From Gammaproteobacteria bacterium UBA4475 (GTDB taxonomy: Bacteria; Pseudomonadota; Gammaproteobacteria; Pseudomonadales; Azotimanducaceae), in assembly GCA_002389265.1 (NCBI GenBank), contig DGOD01000273.1:1384-8467 (forward strand): DNA of 7,084 bases, written 5' to 3'. Position numbers and translations under genes: made by a program. Below, piece by piece: positions 1 to 5,798 of the stretch. The notes beneath the pieces are model-generated. The model had not been told where the DNA came from and made no database searches. It worked only from the letters and a program-made list of their open reading frames with translations. Position 1 is the stretch's first letter. Each line of letters opens with the position of its first letter.

Positions 1-269
1 TCCCAGCCCCCTGTGGTCTGGCGGCTAATGCACGGTTCATGTGTCGTGAGAAAGTCACATAAAAGGTCGCGATATTCGGTTTGAGCGGCGGGATCAAGCG
101 GTTGCGTATCCGTTTGAGTATTCGGGTGTGCATCTTAGTTTGCATCTTGGTGACTCGCGCATGATTCTGTCTCCACGGTAGTGTAGCAGGGTCTGCACGA
201 ATCCCAAATTGCGGCACTTTAGGCCTATATATTGGGCACAATAATAGCGGCGGCTGGCGTGAGCTAAAA
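1..269. other. Intergenic left flank, no defensible gene
   Basis: No complete gene, RNA gene or convincing terminator is visible here. Two minus-strand frames stay open to the left edge. One has an ATG at 145 and gives a very basic 48-residue peptide. The other is open from 134, directly after a TAA at 137-135, reads more protein-like (it includes YRDLLCDFLTTHEPC) but has no ATG, GTG or TTG start. The 8-mer tgcatctt occurs at 129-136 and again at 141-148. The decarboxylase at the right ends in TGA at 272-270, and no GC-rich hairpin followed by a T run was found after it. Confidence 0.6.
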
Positions 270-1670
270 TCAGCTTTGACCGCGCCAGGCGCGAATAATC
301 GCATCAGCCAGTGAGTCAATATCGACAATTTTGGTGAGCATCGAGATAATTGAAATGCGTAATATGACATGAGAGTGCCAGCTGGCACCTAGGACAAAGT
401 GTAAGTTCTCAGCCTGTAAGTGATCAATAATGTTTTTGGTGGCTTTGTCGTCAGGGCCTTTATGGCCGAAAGCGAGTGCAACTTGATTCAGCACTACATC
501 GTTCAAGACATGAATCCCTGGCACCTCATTTAACCGCGCAGCAAGGTGCTTGGCACATTGGCAGTGGCCCAGCACCATGTCACGTACACCCTGGCGGCCC
601 AAAGCCTGCAACGTCGCCCAGACGGCAAAGCCCCTGGCTCGACGAGACAGTTCCGGGACGTACGCGGAGGGACTTCGACCGTCGTCAGCACTGGCGGTCA
701 GATAGCTCGCCGTAATGCTCATCACGCGTTTATGCGCCTCGGCATCTCTGACAATACCGAACCCGGCATCGTAGGGTACCTGTAACCATTTATGCCCGTC
801 TACCGACCAGGAATCGGCCAGTTCGACGCCTTGACTGAGATGCCTGAGCGGTTCCACGGCATTGGCCCATAACCCAAAGGCACCGTCCACGTGAACCCAG
901 GCGCCGTGCTTGTGGGCTAAAGGTATGATCTCGTCGAAGGGATCAAAAGACCCGGAATTGATATGACCCGCCTGAGCGACGAGGATAACCGGTCCATTGA
1001 TCTTGGCCAGCTGGTCGGCAAGATCGGCGACTGACATTCGGCCTTGAGAATCACTGGCAATGACAACCAGGTGCCGTGTGCCGAAGCCGAGATGGCGCAG
1101 GTCAGCCATCACGGTAGAGTGGGCCTCGGCGCCAACGATGATCGTAATTTGCGGCGCACCGACCATGCCTTCCATCTCCAGGTCGTAGCCAATGCGTCTG
1201 AGGACCTCGCTGCGGGCCACGGCCAGACCAATAAAATTGGCCATGGTGGCGCCTGTCGTGAACGCGACAGAGGCGGTGGCTGGCAGGTGCAATAGGTCCA
1301 GAAGCCACTTGCTGGCAACTTCTTCGGCGATGGCAGCCGCCGGCGCAGTCTGGTACAAGCCGGCATTTTGGCCCCAGGCTGACGTCAGCAAATCGGCGGC
1401 AACCCCCGTTGGGTGCGAGCTACCTTGTACCCAAGCATAAAAATTGGGTTGGGTGTTGCCGGCCAGGCCACCTTCGGCCGCGTGAATCAGGTCACTGATG
1501 ACCGCCGGGCCAGCTCTGCCGTTCTCCTCCAGTGGAATGTCGAATCTCGTCCGTAGCTCTGCGGCATTACTGGCCGGGAATGCGGGATTCGCCGGTGCAT
1601 CGTCGCGAAATTCGACCGCCGCGCGTAAAGCGGTCATCAGAGATTGTTCAAAGTCTGGTAGGTCAGTCAC
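270..1670 (-). CDS. Group II pyridoxal-phosphate-dependent amino-acid decarboxylase
   Basis: A 466-residue cytosolic enzyme of the DOPA/glutamate/aspartate decarboxylase superfamily (fold type I), expected to remove the alpha-carboxyl of an amino acid and yield an amine. Visible motifs: TTGATMANFIGLA (138-150) for cofactor-phosphate binding; His184 in AEAHSTV, which should stack on the pyridoxal ring; Asp262 in HVDGAFG, which contacts the pyridine nitrogen; DGHKW (291-295) with Lys294 as Schiff-base lysine; and an ELSRRARG segment (340-347). Length is normal and the enzyme looks intact. Substrate cannot be read from sequence. The start is GTG at 1670: an in-frame TAG lies four codons upstream, and the ribosome site is weak (GAGAG). 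It is the last gene of the minus-strand cluster, 88 bases after the receptor. TATACT at 1707-1702 is a possible -10 box without a good -35, so co-transcription with the receptor is more likely than an own promoter. Family confident, role inferred. Confidence 0.93.
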   Translation of the reverse strand: MTDLPDFEQSLMTALRAAVEFRDDAPANPAFPASNAAELRTRFDIPLEENGRAGPAVISDLIHAAEGGLAGNTQPNFYAWVQGSSHPTGVAADLLTSAWGQNAGLYQTAPAAAIAEEVASKWLLDLLHLPATASVAFTTGATMANFIGLAVARSEVLRRIGYDLEMEGMVGAPQITIIVGAEAHSTVMADLRHLGFGTRHLVVIASDSQGRMSVADLADQLAKINGPVILVAQAGHINSGSFDPFDEIIPLAHKHGAWVHVDGAFGLWANAVEPLRHLSQGVELADSWSVDGHKWLQVPYDAGFGIVRDAEAHKRVMSITASYLTASADDGRSPSAYVPELSRRARGFAVWATLQALGRQGVRDMVLGHCQCAKHLAARLNEVPGIHVLNDVVLNQVALAFGHKGPDDKATKNIIDHLQAENLHFVLGASWHSHVILRISIISMLTKIVDIDSLADAIIRAWRGQS

Positions 1671-1730
1671 TTGTGGCTCTCGCTAATGTATATCGCTGGG
1701 TAGTATACCTAATTCAACAGGCTCGTAGAT

Positions 1731-1750
1731 GCCAGCCAGTCTTGGCTAGC
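1731..1750 (-). promoter_or_regulatory. Stem-loop between receptor and decarboxylase, no T run
   Basis: On the minus strand, GCTAGCC and GGCTGGC can form a 7-bp stem with one G-U pair around a 6-base loop, AAGACT. It starts 8 bases after the receptor stop codon. The wobble forms only on the minus strand (C-A mismatch on the other), which fits a role in this transcript. The following bases (ATCTACG) contain no T tract, so it is not a normal intrinsic terminator. It could protect an mRNA end or reduce read-through into the decarboxylase. Confidence 0.4.
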
Positions 1751-1758
1751 ACCTTTTG

Positions 1759-3855
1759 TCAGTGCCTGATTTGCACGGACAAAAACAGGCTGCGTCCGGC
1801 ACCGGGTAAACGCGCACCCAGGCCGACGTCGCCAGCGGTCACTCGGTTATATCCCCCAAGATGTTCACTGTACTGACGGTCCAAAAGGTTTTCGATGCCT
1901 GCCAAAAGGGTCAAGTCAACTGTTGGTTGCCAGTGGCTGCTGAGGTTGAAGAGCGTACGGCCACCCGTCGCAATCTCCGAGTTAGATTCGGAGACCCGAG
2001 TCTGACGATGATGATACGTGCCGCTCAATCTCGTCCCCCAGGTCTTCTGCTGGTAGTCTATTCCCAGCATCAACCGTGGCGGTGCGAGACGGTAAAGCTG
2101 GTCATCGATGTCACGGCGCTCGCCGCGATTCACCGTAAAGCTGCCATTGAGCTCAAACGAGCGACTGAGTTGATAGCCGAAATCCATGTCGAATCCATAC
2201 AGGCGTGCATCAACATTGTTGAATTGCAAAGGCGTCGGATCGCCATTCATGCTCGAGACCCGCTCGACCACCGAATCGATGATTCCCGGCGTGGCATCCA
2301 CCGGTGTCCCTTGAATATAATTGTTGATGCCAGTGATATATACCGTTGGACGAACATAGCCCTTACCCCAGGCCAGGTCTACGCCTGCATCGAGCGTCGT
2401 TGCCGTCTCGTAGTCCAGGTTCTGGTTGCCGACATAGGTATTGCCATCTGCGAGTCCGGCACTGGCGGCAGTTGGCAACCAGGCAAAACGCTCAACATAA
2501 TCTGGTGCGCGGTTGCGACGAGACAAAGATAGACGCCAGGTGGCGTCACCCTTTACCCGCCAGACTCGAGCCAGGGCATCAACGGTTGTAGCCTGCCATT
2601 GTCGATCGGTGTTGTTAAATGCAACTGCCAGACTTGCGGGCATGGCGGGAACGGCGGGCCCGGTTGTTGCCAGACCAGCCTGGGCCCTATGCCGGTCGAC
2701 TCTGACGCCCAACAGGAAGCGCCAATCTTTGATCGATGGCTGAACTTGCAGGTGTATGCCTGTGCGCTTCAGGACAACAGCCGGCAGGCTTTGCAGCGCA
2801 AAACTTGCGTTATTGGGGTTACCGATTCGGGCAGATTTATCCGCCAGCTTGGTATCTAGGCCAACATTGAGCAGGCCCGCTGCTGTCGGCATATCCAGCT
2901 TGACGCTACCCACCCAGGTGGTCGCATCGGTCACGGTTCGACGATACAGGTTCGGACTCGCCGGTGTTGGTCGCAGGGCATAGTTATTCATACCATGGGC
3001 GATATCTGCGTAGCCTGTAGACGCCGAGACATTGACGTCGCCGAAACTGGACTCCCAGCCGAGGCGGGCGAAATCTGCATCGACAAATTCGATGTCCATG
3101 CCAAAAGGCGGATTGCCTGTGGGCCCAGTGGCGTGTCGTCGAAGTTCAAGGTCGAATGTCGACCTGCCGTTTTGCATGCCGCCAGCAAGGCCATAGACCT
3201 GACGATCGAAAGCGCTGCTGGCGATTGTGCCGCCGGGAAATTCCGTGTTCTGACCATGTTCATCGGAGAACAGCAGATGCCCCCGATAGCGATCGTTGGC
3301 CATGCCGGCAACTCCGCCGACCGCCTGGCTGCCATTATGACTGCGACCGCTGACGGCCAGATCATAGTGGCCCTCGACGGTGCTGGTTGCCTGATATGGC
3401 ACCTGTTTCAGTACGGCGTTGACGCCCCCAGCCAATGCCGGGCCAAACTCCAGGCCGGGTGTGCCGCGACTGACTTCAATCTTGTCGACCAGCACCGCAG
3501 GTGCGTAGTGCAGAGGTGGGTCCATCATATTCGGACCTCCAGATTCAAACCGCTGACCATTCAACGTGGTGCCGACTCGACTACCGAATACGCCACGATA
3601 GGCGACCTGGCCAGACAAGCCGCCATTGTTAATCAGTGCGGCGCCAGGTAGTTGGCCGACGAGCGCCGCGATATCTGTGACGGGTATTGGCTGGTCTGCC
3701 ATGTCCTTCGAGTTCGAAAATATCGGCAGGCGTTTGCCTGTGACCACAATAACTTCTTCGAACACGCCGTCGCTGGCATAGATGTTGGGGCTGACATTAT
3801 TTAAAGCAATAGCAAGGACTACGCTGAGAGGCGCAGAAAATTTTTGAACATTCAC
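1759..3855 (-). CDS. TonB-dependent outer-membrane receptor, copper-receptor (OprC)-like
   Basis: A 698-residue outer-membrane transporter. Residues 1-27 look like a signal peptide ending NIYA. A TonB box, EEVIVVTG (33-40), is followed by a plug (about 57-150) with a YRGVFGSRVGTTLNG segment and VDKIEVSRGTPGLEFGPALAGGVNAV in two adjoining pieces, then a 22-strand-type barrel ending with GIENLLDRQYSEHLGGYN. Metal-type signals: MMDPP (110-114), GMDI (Met253) and HGM (287-289). Their spacing resembles the Met/Cys/His copper ligands of Pseudomonas OprC, except that the Cys position is Gly107. The start is GTG at 3855, with GGAG seven bases upstream, an in-frame TAA just before it and no other Met until residue 52. 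The C-terminus ends IRH rather than the usual terminal Phe or Trp. The gene follows a DUF2946 leader-type gene by 69 bases. TonB-dependent receptor is certain; copper as substrate is inference. Confidence 0.93.
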   Translation of the reverse strand: MNVQKFSAPLSVVLAIALNNVSPNIYASDGVFEEVIVVTGKRLPIFSNSKDMADQPIPVTDIAALVGQLPGAALINNGGLSGQVAYRGVFGSRVGTTLNGQRFESGGPNMMDPPLHYAPAVLVDKIEVSRGTPGLEFGPALAGGVNAVLKQVPYQATSTVEGHYDLAVSGRSHNGSQAVGGVAGMANDRYRGHLLFSDEHGQNTEFPGGTIASSAFDRQVYGLAGGMQNGRSTFDLELRRHATGPTGNPPFGMDIEFVDADFARLGWESSFGDVNVSASTGYADIAHGMNNYALRPTPASPNLYRRTVTDATTWVGSVKLDMPTAAGLLNVGLDTKLADKSARIGNPNNASFALQSLPAVVLKRTGIHLQVQPSIKDWRFLLGVRVDRHRAQAGLATTGPAVPAMPASLAVAFNNTDRQWQATTVDALARVWRVKGDATWRLSLSRRNRAPDYVERFAWLPTAASAGLADGNTYVGNQNLDYETATTLDAGVDLAWGKGYVRPTVYITGINNYIQGTPVDATPGIIDSVVERVSSMNGDPTPLQFNNVDARLYGFDMDFGYQLSRSFELNGSFTVNRGERRDIDDQLYRLAPPRLMLGIDYQQKTWGTRLSGTYHHRQTRVSESNSEIATGGRTLFNLSSHWQPTVDLTLLAGIENLLDRQYSEHLGGYNRVTAGDVGLGARLPGAGRSLFLSVQIRH

Positions 3856-3924
3856 GAGTTATCTCCGTCGATGAAATAGCGCAGCAGGTGCGCAGTCAAA
3901 AAAGCTCTATTGAAAAAAGACTGA
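3856..3924 (-). promoter_or_regulatory. Candidate attenuator region between DUF2946 gene and receptor
   Basis: This 69-base spacer carries two T6 tracts on the minus strand (3918-3913 and 3903-3898), enclosed by an inverted repeat CAGTC/GACTG (3923-3919 and 3897-3893). Next comes a perfect 5-bp inverted repeat, GCGCA/TGCGC (3893-3889 and 3883-3879, 5-base loop), and then the receptor ribosome site. No strong GC hairpin sits directly before either T tract, so a classical terminator is not obvious. In the CruR model this is where Rho-dependent termination would occur when the leader ribosome does not arrest. A weak promoter within it is also possible. Confidence 0.4.
3863..3866 (-). promoter_or_regulatory. 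Ribosome binding site of the TonB receptor
   Basis: GGAG on the minus strand, seven bases before the GTG at 3855. Together with the in-frame TAA immediately upstream it fixes this non-ATG start. Confidence 0.7.
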
Positions 3925-4341
3925 TCAACTTATCAACGGGGGTCCTCGGGGCGGTAGGCGGCCACCACGAAATTGGCTAGCTGGCTGCGCTGGCGCAATA
4001 GTAGTGGGTAGGTAAAAGGTCGCGAAATCAGATCCGACTGGTGGGCTGCCGGGTAGCACCACGGCCGCGACTACAGCAAAAGAACAAAGCTGATTGCTTG
4101 TGGCGTGTTCAGCTTCATCGCCTTGTGTATGGTCTGGTGGCAGGCTATCGGAGAAACGGCCGGTATCCAGATCGAGCCAGACATTGCGGCCACCGATGCC
4201 GGAACACAATGTAATTTCGATCTGACCAAGCGCGTTGTCTCGCGCCAGCATCATGCCCTGCGGCAATAGCGCGGGCACGAGCAGCAACAAAATCGCGAAC
4301 AGTGCGATCAACGAGCGAGATCTGTTTGAAACCATCGTCAT
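3925..4341 (-). CDS. DUF2946 family protein, probable CruR-type copper-responsive leader ORF
   Basis: A 138-residue protein in this reading. It has a hydrophobic helix (about residues 11-27) after basic residues, then LCSGIGG (Cys46), a His/acid-rich stretch with DHTQGDEAEH, LCSFAVVAA (Cys86), and a C-terminus LPPRGPPLIS. The paired Cys regions plus terminal RGPP are the hallmark of DUF2946. One member, CruR of Bordetella pertussis, is a regulatory upstream ORF: its nascent chain senses copper by a CXXC motif and arrests at a C-terminal RAPP motif, controlling a downstream TonB-receptor gene. Here the CXXC is reduced to CSFA. The start is uncertain: ATG at 4389 (154 residues), 4341 or 4335, none with a clear ribosome site. 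I chose 4341 because it places the hydrophobic segment near the N-terminus. The gene is 69 bases ahead of the receptor. Family assignment likely; regulatory function inferred. Confidence 0.82.
   Translation of the reverse strand: MTMVSNRSRSLIALFAILLLLVPALLPQGMMLARDNALGQIEITLCSGIGGRNVWLDLDTGRFSDSLPPDHTQGDEAEHATSNQLCSFAVVAAVVLPGSPPVGSDFATFYLPTTIAPAQPASQFRGGRLPPRGPPLIS
3937..3948 (-). promoter_or_regulatory. Putative translation-arrest codons RGPP in C-rich mRNA
   Basis: The codons CGA GGA CCC CCG encode Arg-Gly-Pro-Pro three codons before the stop TGA. They lie in a C-rich run on the minus strand (3962-3937: 15 C and 7 G in 26 bases), a composition that suits Rho loading. In CruR the comparable motif is RAPP. 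Whether RGPP stalls ribosomes here is inference from family position and motif similarity. Confidence 0.5.
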
Positions 4342-4395
4342 AAGATGCGAGCCAGGGACCTGAATACGTGAGCGCGCGAAGACTACCATAACGAG

Positions 4396-4548
4396 TCAAG
4401 AATGGTAGGCATCTATCGGCCATCTTACGCACCCATACCCATCATACGTCCCCATGCCAATGAACAAGCATGTAGCGTAACGGTATTGAAAATCAGCAGA
4501 TAGCCGGATAACGGAGACCTGCCATCTATTGCTGCGTTTTGCCATCAT
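4396..4548 (-). CDS. Possible small ORF, 50 codons, unknown
   Basis: The ORF begins ATGATGGCAAAACGC and encodes a 50-residue peptide that is basic at the start (MMAKRSNRW), with two Cys (27 and 40) and several Tyr and Gly. It matches no family I know. No proper Shine-Dalgarno precedes it. It ends in TGA only six bases before the ATG at 4389, the long-start option of the DUF2946 gene, so coupled translation is conceivable. It may equally be a chance open frame. Confidence 0.15.
   Translation of the reverse strand: MMAKRSNRWQVSVIRLSADFQYRYATCLFIGMGTYDGYGCVRWPIDAYHS
4441..4467 (-). promoter_or_regulatory. Possible promoter for the DUF2946-receptor cluster
   Basis: On the minus strand a -35-like TTGTTC (4467-4462) is followed after 15 bases by TATGAT (4446-4441), 5 of 6 to the -10 consensus. 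The spacer is shorter than ideal. Transcription would begin roughly 90 bases before the chosen DUF2946 start at 4341. I see no palindrome of the CueR type here. Confidence 0.3.
4489..4533 (-). terminator. Possible weak terminator after the DUF2235 hydrolase
   Basis: On the minus strand AGCAATAG (4533-4526) can pair with CTATCTGCT (4503-4495), with one bulged base, around a 22-base loop, followed by GATTTTC. The stem is AT-rich and the T run has only four bases, so efficiency would be low. Confidence 0.3.
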
Positions 4549-4570
4549 CTTACTGTCAGGTCACGTCGAG

Positions 4571-5707
4571 CTATCTAACCAGTTTCAGCGGCGGGACGAG
4601 GGCATGCAAGTTCCCCGGCTGATAGATGACAGGCGTCACCGTGGTAAAACTTTCAAAGTGCTCGGCGACTGAAACCTTGCTCGATTTCAGCAGCTGTGCA
4701 ACAGAGTGATGGACCTTGGGTTTATAGCTGGATCGTTCGTTATCGACCGAGACATAAATTTCCCTGGGGTTATGTTTTATGCCGTCGCCATGATAGTGCA
4801 TGCGGATTTCATCTTCCGCCAAGGAATACGCTGTATGCTTCTGCAGTTCAGGCTGATCATAACGAATAGGTGAGTCTGGCAGCGCAGCGTTGAGTTTGTC
4901 GACCATATAAGCCAGTGATATTTTGCCCAGCTCTGCATATTTGTAGCCGCCGCCAATGTCCGCATGCACGCCAGCAAACCAAACTTCGTCGACGTGAGTG
5001 GCTTTATTGCATAGGGTGGGGATAAAGGGCTCGCGACTCTCGTCGATTGCGACACAGTGAACCGCTTGCTTGACGTTCTTGGCGAGTTCCAGGTTTTTGA
5101 ACAGATTGAGTTTCTGGAAGGGTAAGCCTGGCAGATTCAATGGTATGCCGAAGGCGCCGACGGTATCGAACAAGCCCAGAAATTCAACGTCGACTTCCAC
5201 ATAGTCCTCGTCGATGTTTTTGTATTTCAGAAAAAAGTTCGCGCCGTTGTGCTTCCTGTAGGTGACTTCCAACTTGCGCTTGATGCCATGCTTTTCGAGT
5301 TTTGACGCGAGCAATCTTGCGCAGGCGGCGCCGCGGCTGAAGCCAATAACGACGATTCGATCACCATTGTTGTAGTGCCGAAGAATTTCACAGTAGGCAT
5401 TATCCCGGATACGTTTTTCTCCGGCACCGAAGATACCACCGTAAAAGGTTCCGACAATCCCATGGTCTTCGTCGTTACCGACGCCTCGAAAGTAAAGCGC
5501 GGTATGTTCCGTGTGAGTTTTGACGAAGGGGATATTGGTGGTGTTGAGATTGCCCGCTATCGAGCTGAACAGGCGAAAGATATTGGTGGTGACACCATCA
5601 CCGTCATGGCCATTTTCATCGTTCCAGGTGCCGTCAAGAAATACCAGGATGGTCTTGTTCTTACCGGTGTAATTCAGGTTGCTAGCGTAGACTTGTGTTT
5701 GGCTCAT
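4571..5707 (-). CDS. DUF2235 alpha/beta-hydrolase (Tle1-type phospholipase-like)
   Basis: A 378-residue hydrolase of the DUF2235 family, which includes type VI secretion lipase effectors of the Tle1 group (phospholipase activity) and many uncharacterised orphans. In order: ILVFLDGTWND (20-30), the family opening; RGVGND (74-79); the nucleophile elbow GFSRG (122-126) with Ser124; FLGLFDTVGAFG (176-187) with likely catalytic Asp181; and WFAGVHADIGGGY (243-255) with likely His248. All three triad residues are present. No signal peptide or membrane helix is seen. It is short for a secreted Tle1 effector, and no VgrG, PAAR, Hcp or evident immunity gene is nearby. The start at 5707 is set by AAGGAGG seven bases upstream; the ORF could extend to 5851 but would then overlap the divergent gene. 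Sampled base composition is nearer 50% G+C than the roughly 60% of the receptor and decarboxylase. Family sure, substrate unknown. Confidence 0.9.
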   Translation of the reverse strand: MSQTQVYASNLNYTGKNKTILVFLDGTWNDENGHDGDGVTTNIFRLFSSIAGNLNTTNIPFVKTHTEHTALYFRGVGNDEDHGIVGTFYGGIFGAGEKRIRDNAYCEILRHYNNGDRIVVIGFSRGAACARLLASKLEKHGIKRKLEVTYRKHNGANFFLKYKNIDEDYVEVDVEFLGLFDTVGAFGIPLNLPGLPFQKLNLFKNLELAKNVKQAVHCVAIDESREPFIPTLCNKATHVDEVWFAGVHADIGGGYKYAELGKISLAYMVDKLNAALPDSPIRYDQPELQKHTAYSLAEDEIRMHYHGDGIKHNPREIYVSVDNERSSYKPKVHHSVAQLLKSSKVSVAEHFESFTTVTPVIYQPGNLHALVPPLKLVR

Positions 5708-5714
5708 CGGCTCC

Positions 5715-5721
5715 CCTCCTT
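5715..5721 (-). promoter_or_regulatory. Strong ribosome binding site of the DUF2235 gene
   Basis: AAGGAGG on the minus strand, seven bases before the ATG at 5707. It is the strongest Shine-Dalgarno in the window and rules against the 48-codon upstream extension. Confidence 0.85.
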
Positions 5722-5733
5722 GGGAATTGTTCC

Positions 5734-5762
5734 TTGTCTGGGGTGAGTTTGCCATGAATAAT
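5734..5762 (+). promoter_or_regulatory. Probable promoter of the serine hydrolase
   Basis: TTGTCT (5734-5739, 4 of 6 to consensus), a 17-base spacer, and AATAAT (5757-5762, 5 of 6). Transcription would start near 5769, giving a leader of about 30 bases before the GTG at 5799. It lies in the 91-base divergent gap; no equally good promoter was found for the DUF2235 gene on the other strand. Confidence 0.45.
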
Positions 5763-5787
5763 GCTTTTTGAAACTCTATTTTGCCCT

Positions 5788-5792
5788 GGGAG
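5788..5792 (+). promoter_or_regulatory. Ribosome binding site of the serine hydrolase
   Basis: GGGAG, six bases before the GTG at 5799. It favours that start over the TTG at 5781, which has nothing comparable upstream. Confidence 0.65.
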
Positions 5793-5798
5793 AAAAGT

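Noticed and set aside
20..60. Resemblance to group II intron domain V (cacggttc, gagaaagtcac)
   Set aside because: The elements are in the wrong order, the AGC/GAAA hairpin cannot be drawn, and no intron reverse transcriptase is present.
60..72. 13-base exact match taaaaggtcgcga, also at 4013-4025
   Set aside because: About one such match is expected by chance in 7 kb counting both strands, and the second copy is inside the DUF2946 coding region.
1861..2532. Plus-strand ORF of 223 codons
   Set aside because: It lies antisense inside the receptor gene, its translation shows no domain or plausible motif, and such shadows are common opposite GC-rich genes.
2995..3651. Plus-strand ORF of 218 codons
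   Set aside because: Also wholly antisense to the receptor; composition is that of a shadow frame, with no recognisable family.
270..3855. Siderophore biosynthesis and uptake locus
   Set aside because: A single decarboxylase without synthetase, monooxygenase or transferase genes is not enough, and the receptor motifs point to copper-type rather than ferric-siderophore receptors.
4145..4432. Minus-strand ORF of 95 codons overlapping the DUF2946 gene
   Set aside because: It shares the region with the DUF2946 frame, which has the family's hydrophobic helix, Cys regions and RGPP end; this one has none of them.
4571..5707. Type VI secretion effector-immunity module
   Set aside because: No VgrG, PAAR, adaptor or immunity-like gene lies on either side, so only the hydrolase family can be claimed.
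5781..5798. TTG start for the serine hydrolase
   Set aside because: GTG at 5799 has GGGAG at ideal spacing, while the TTG has no ribosome site.
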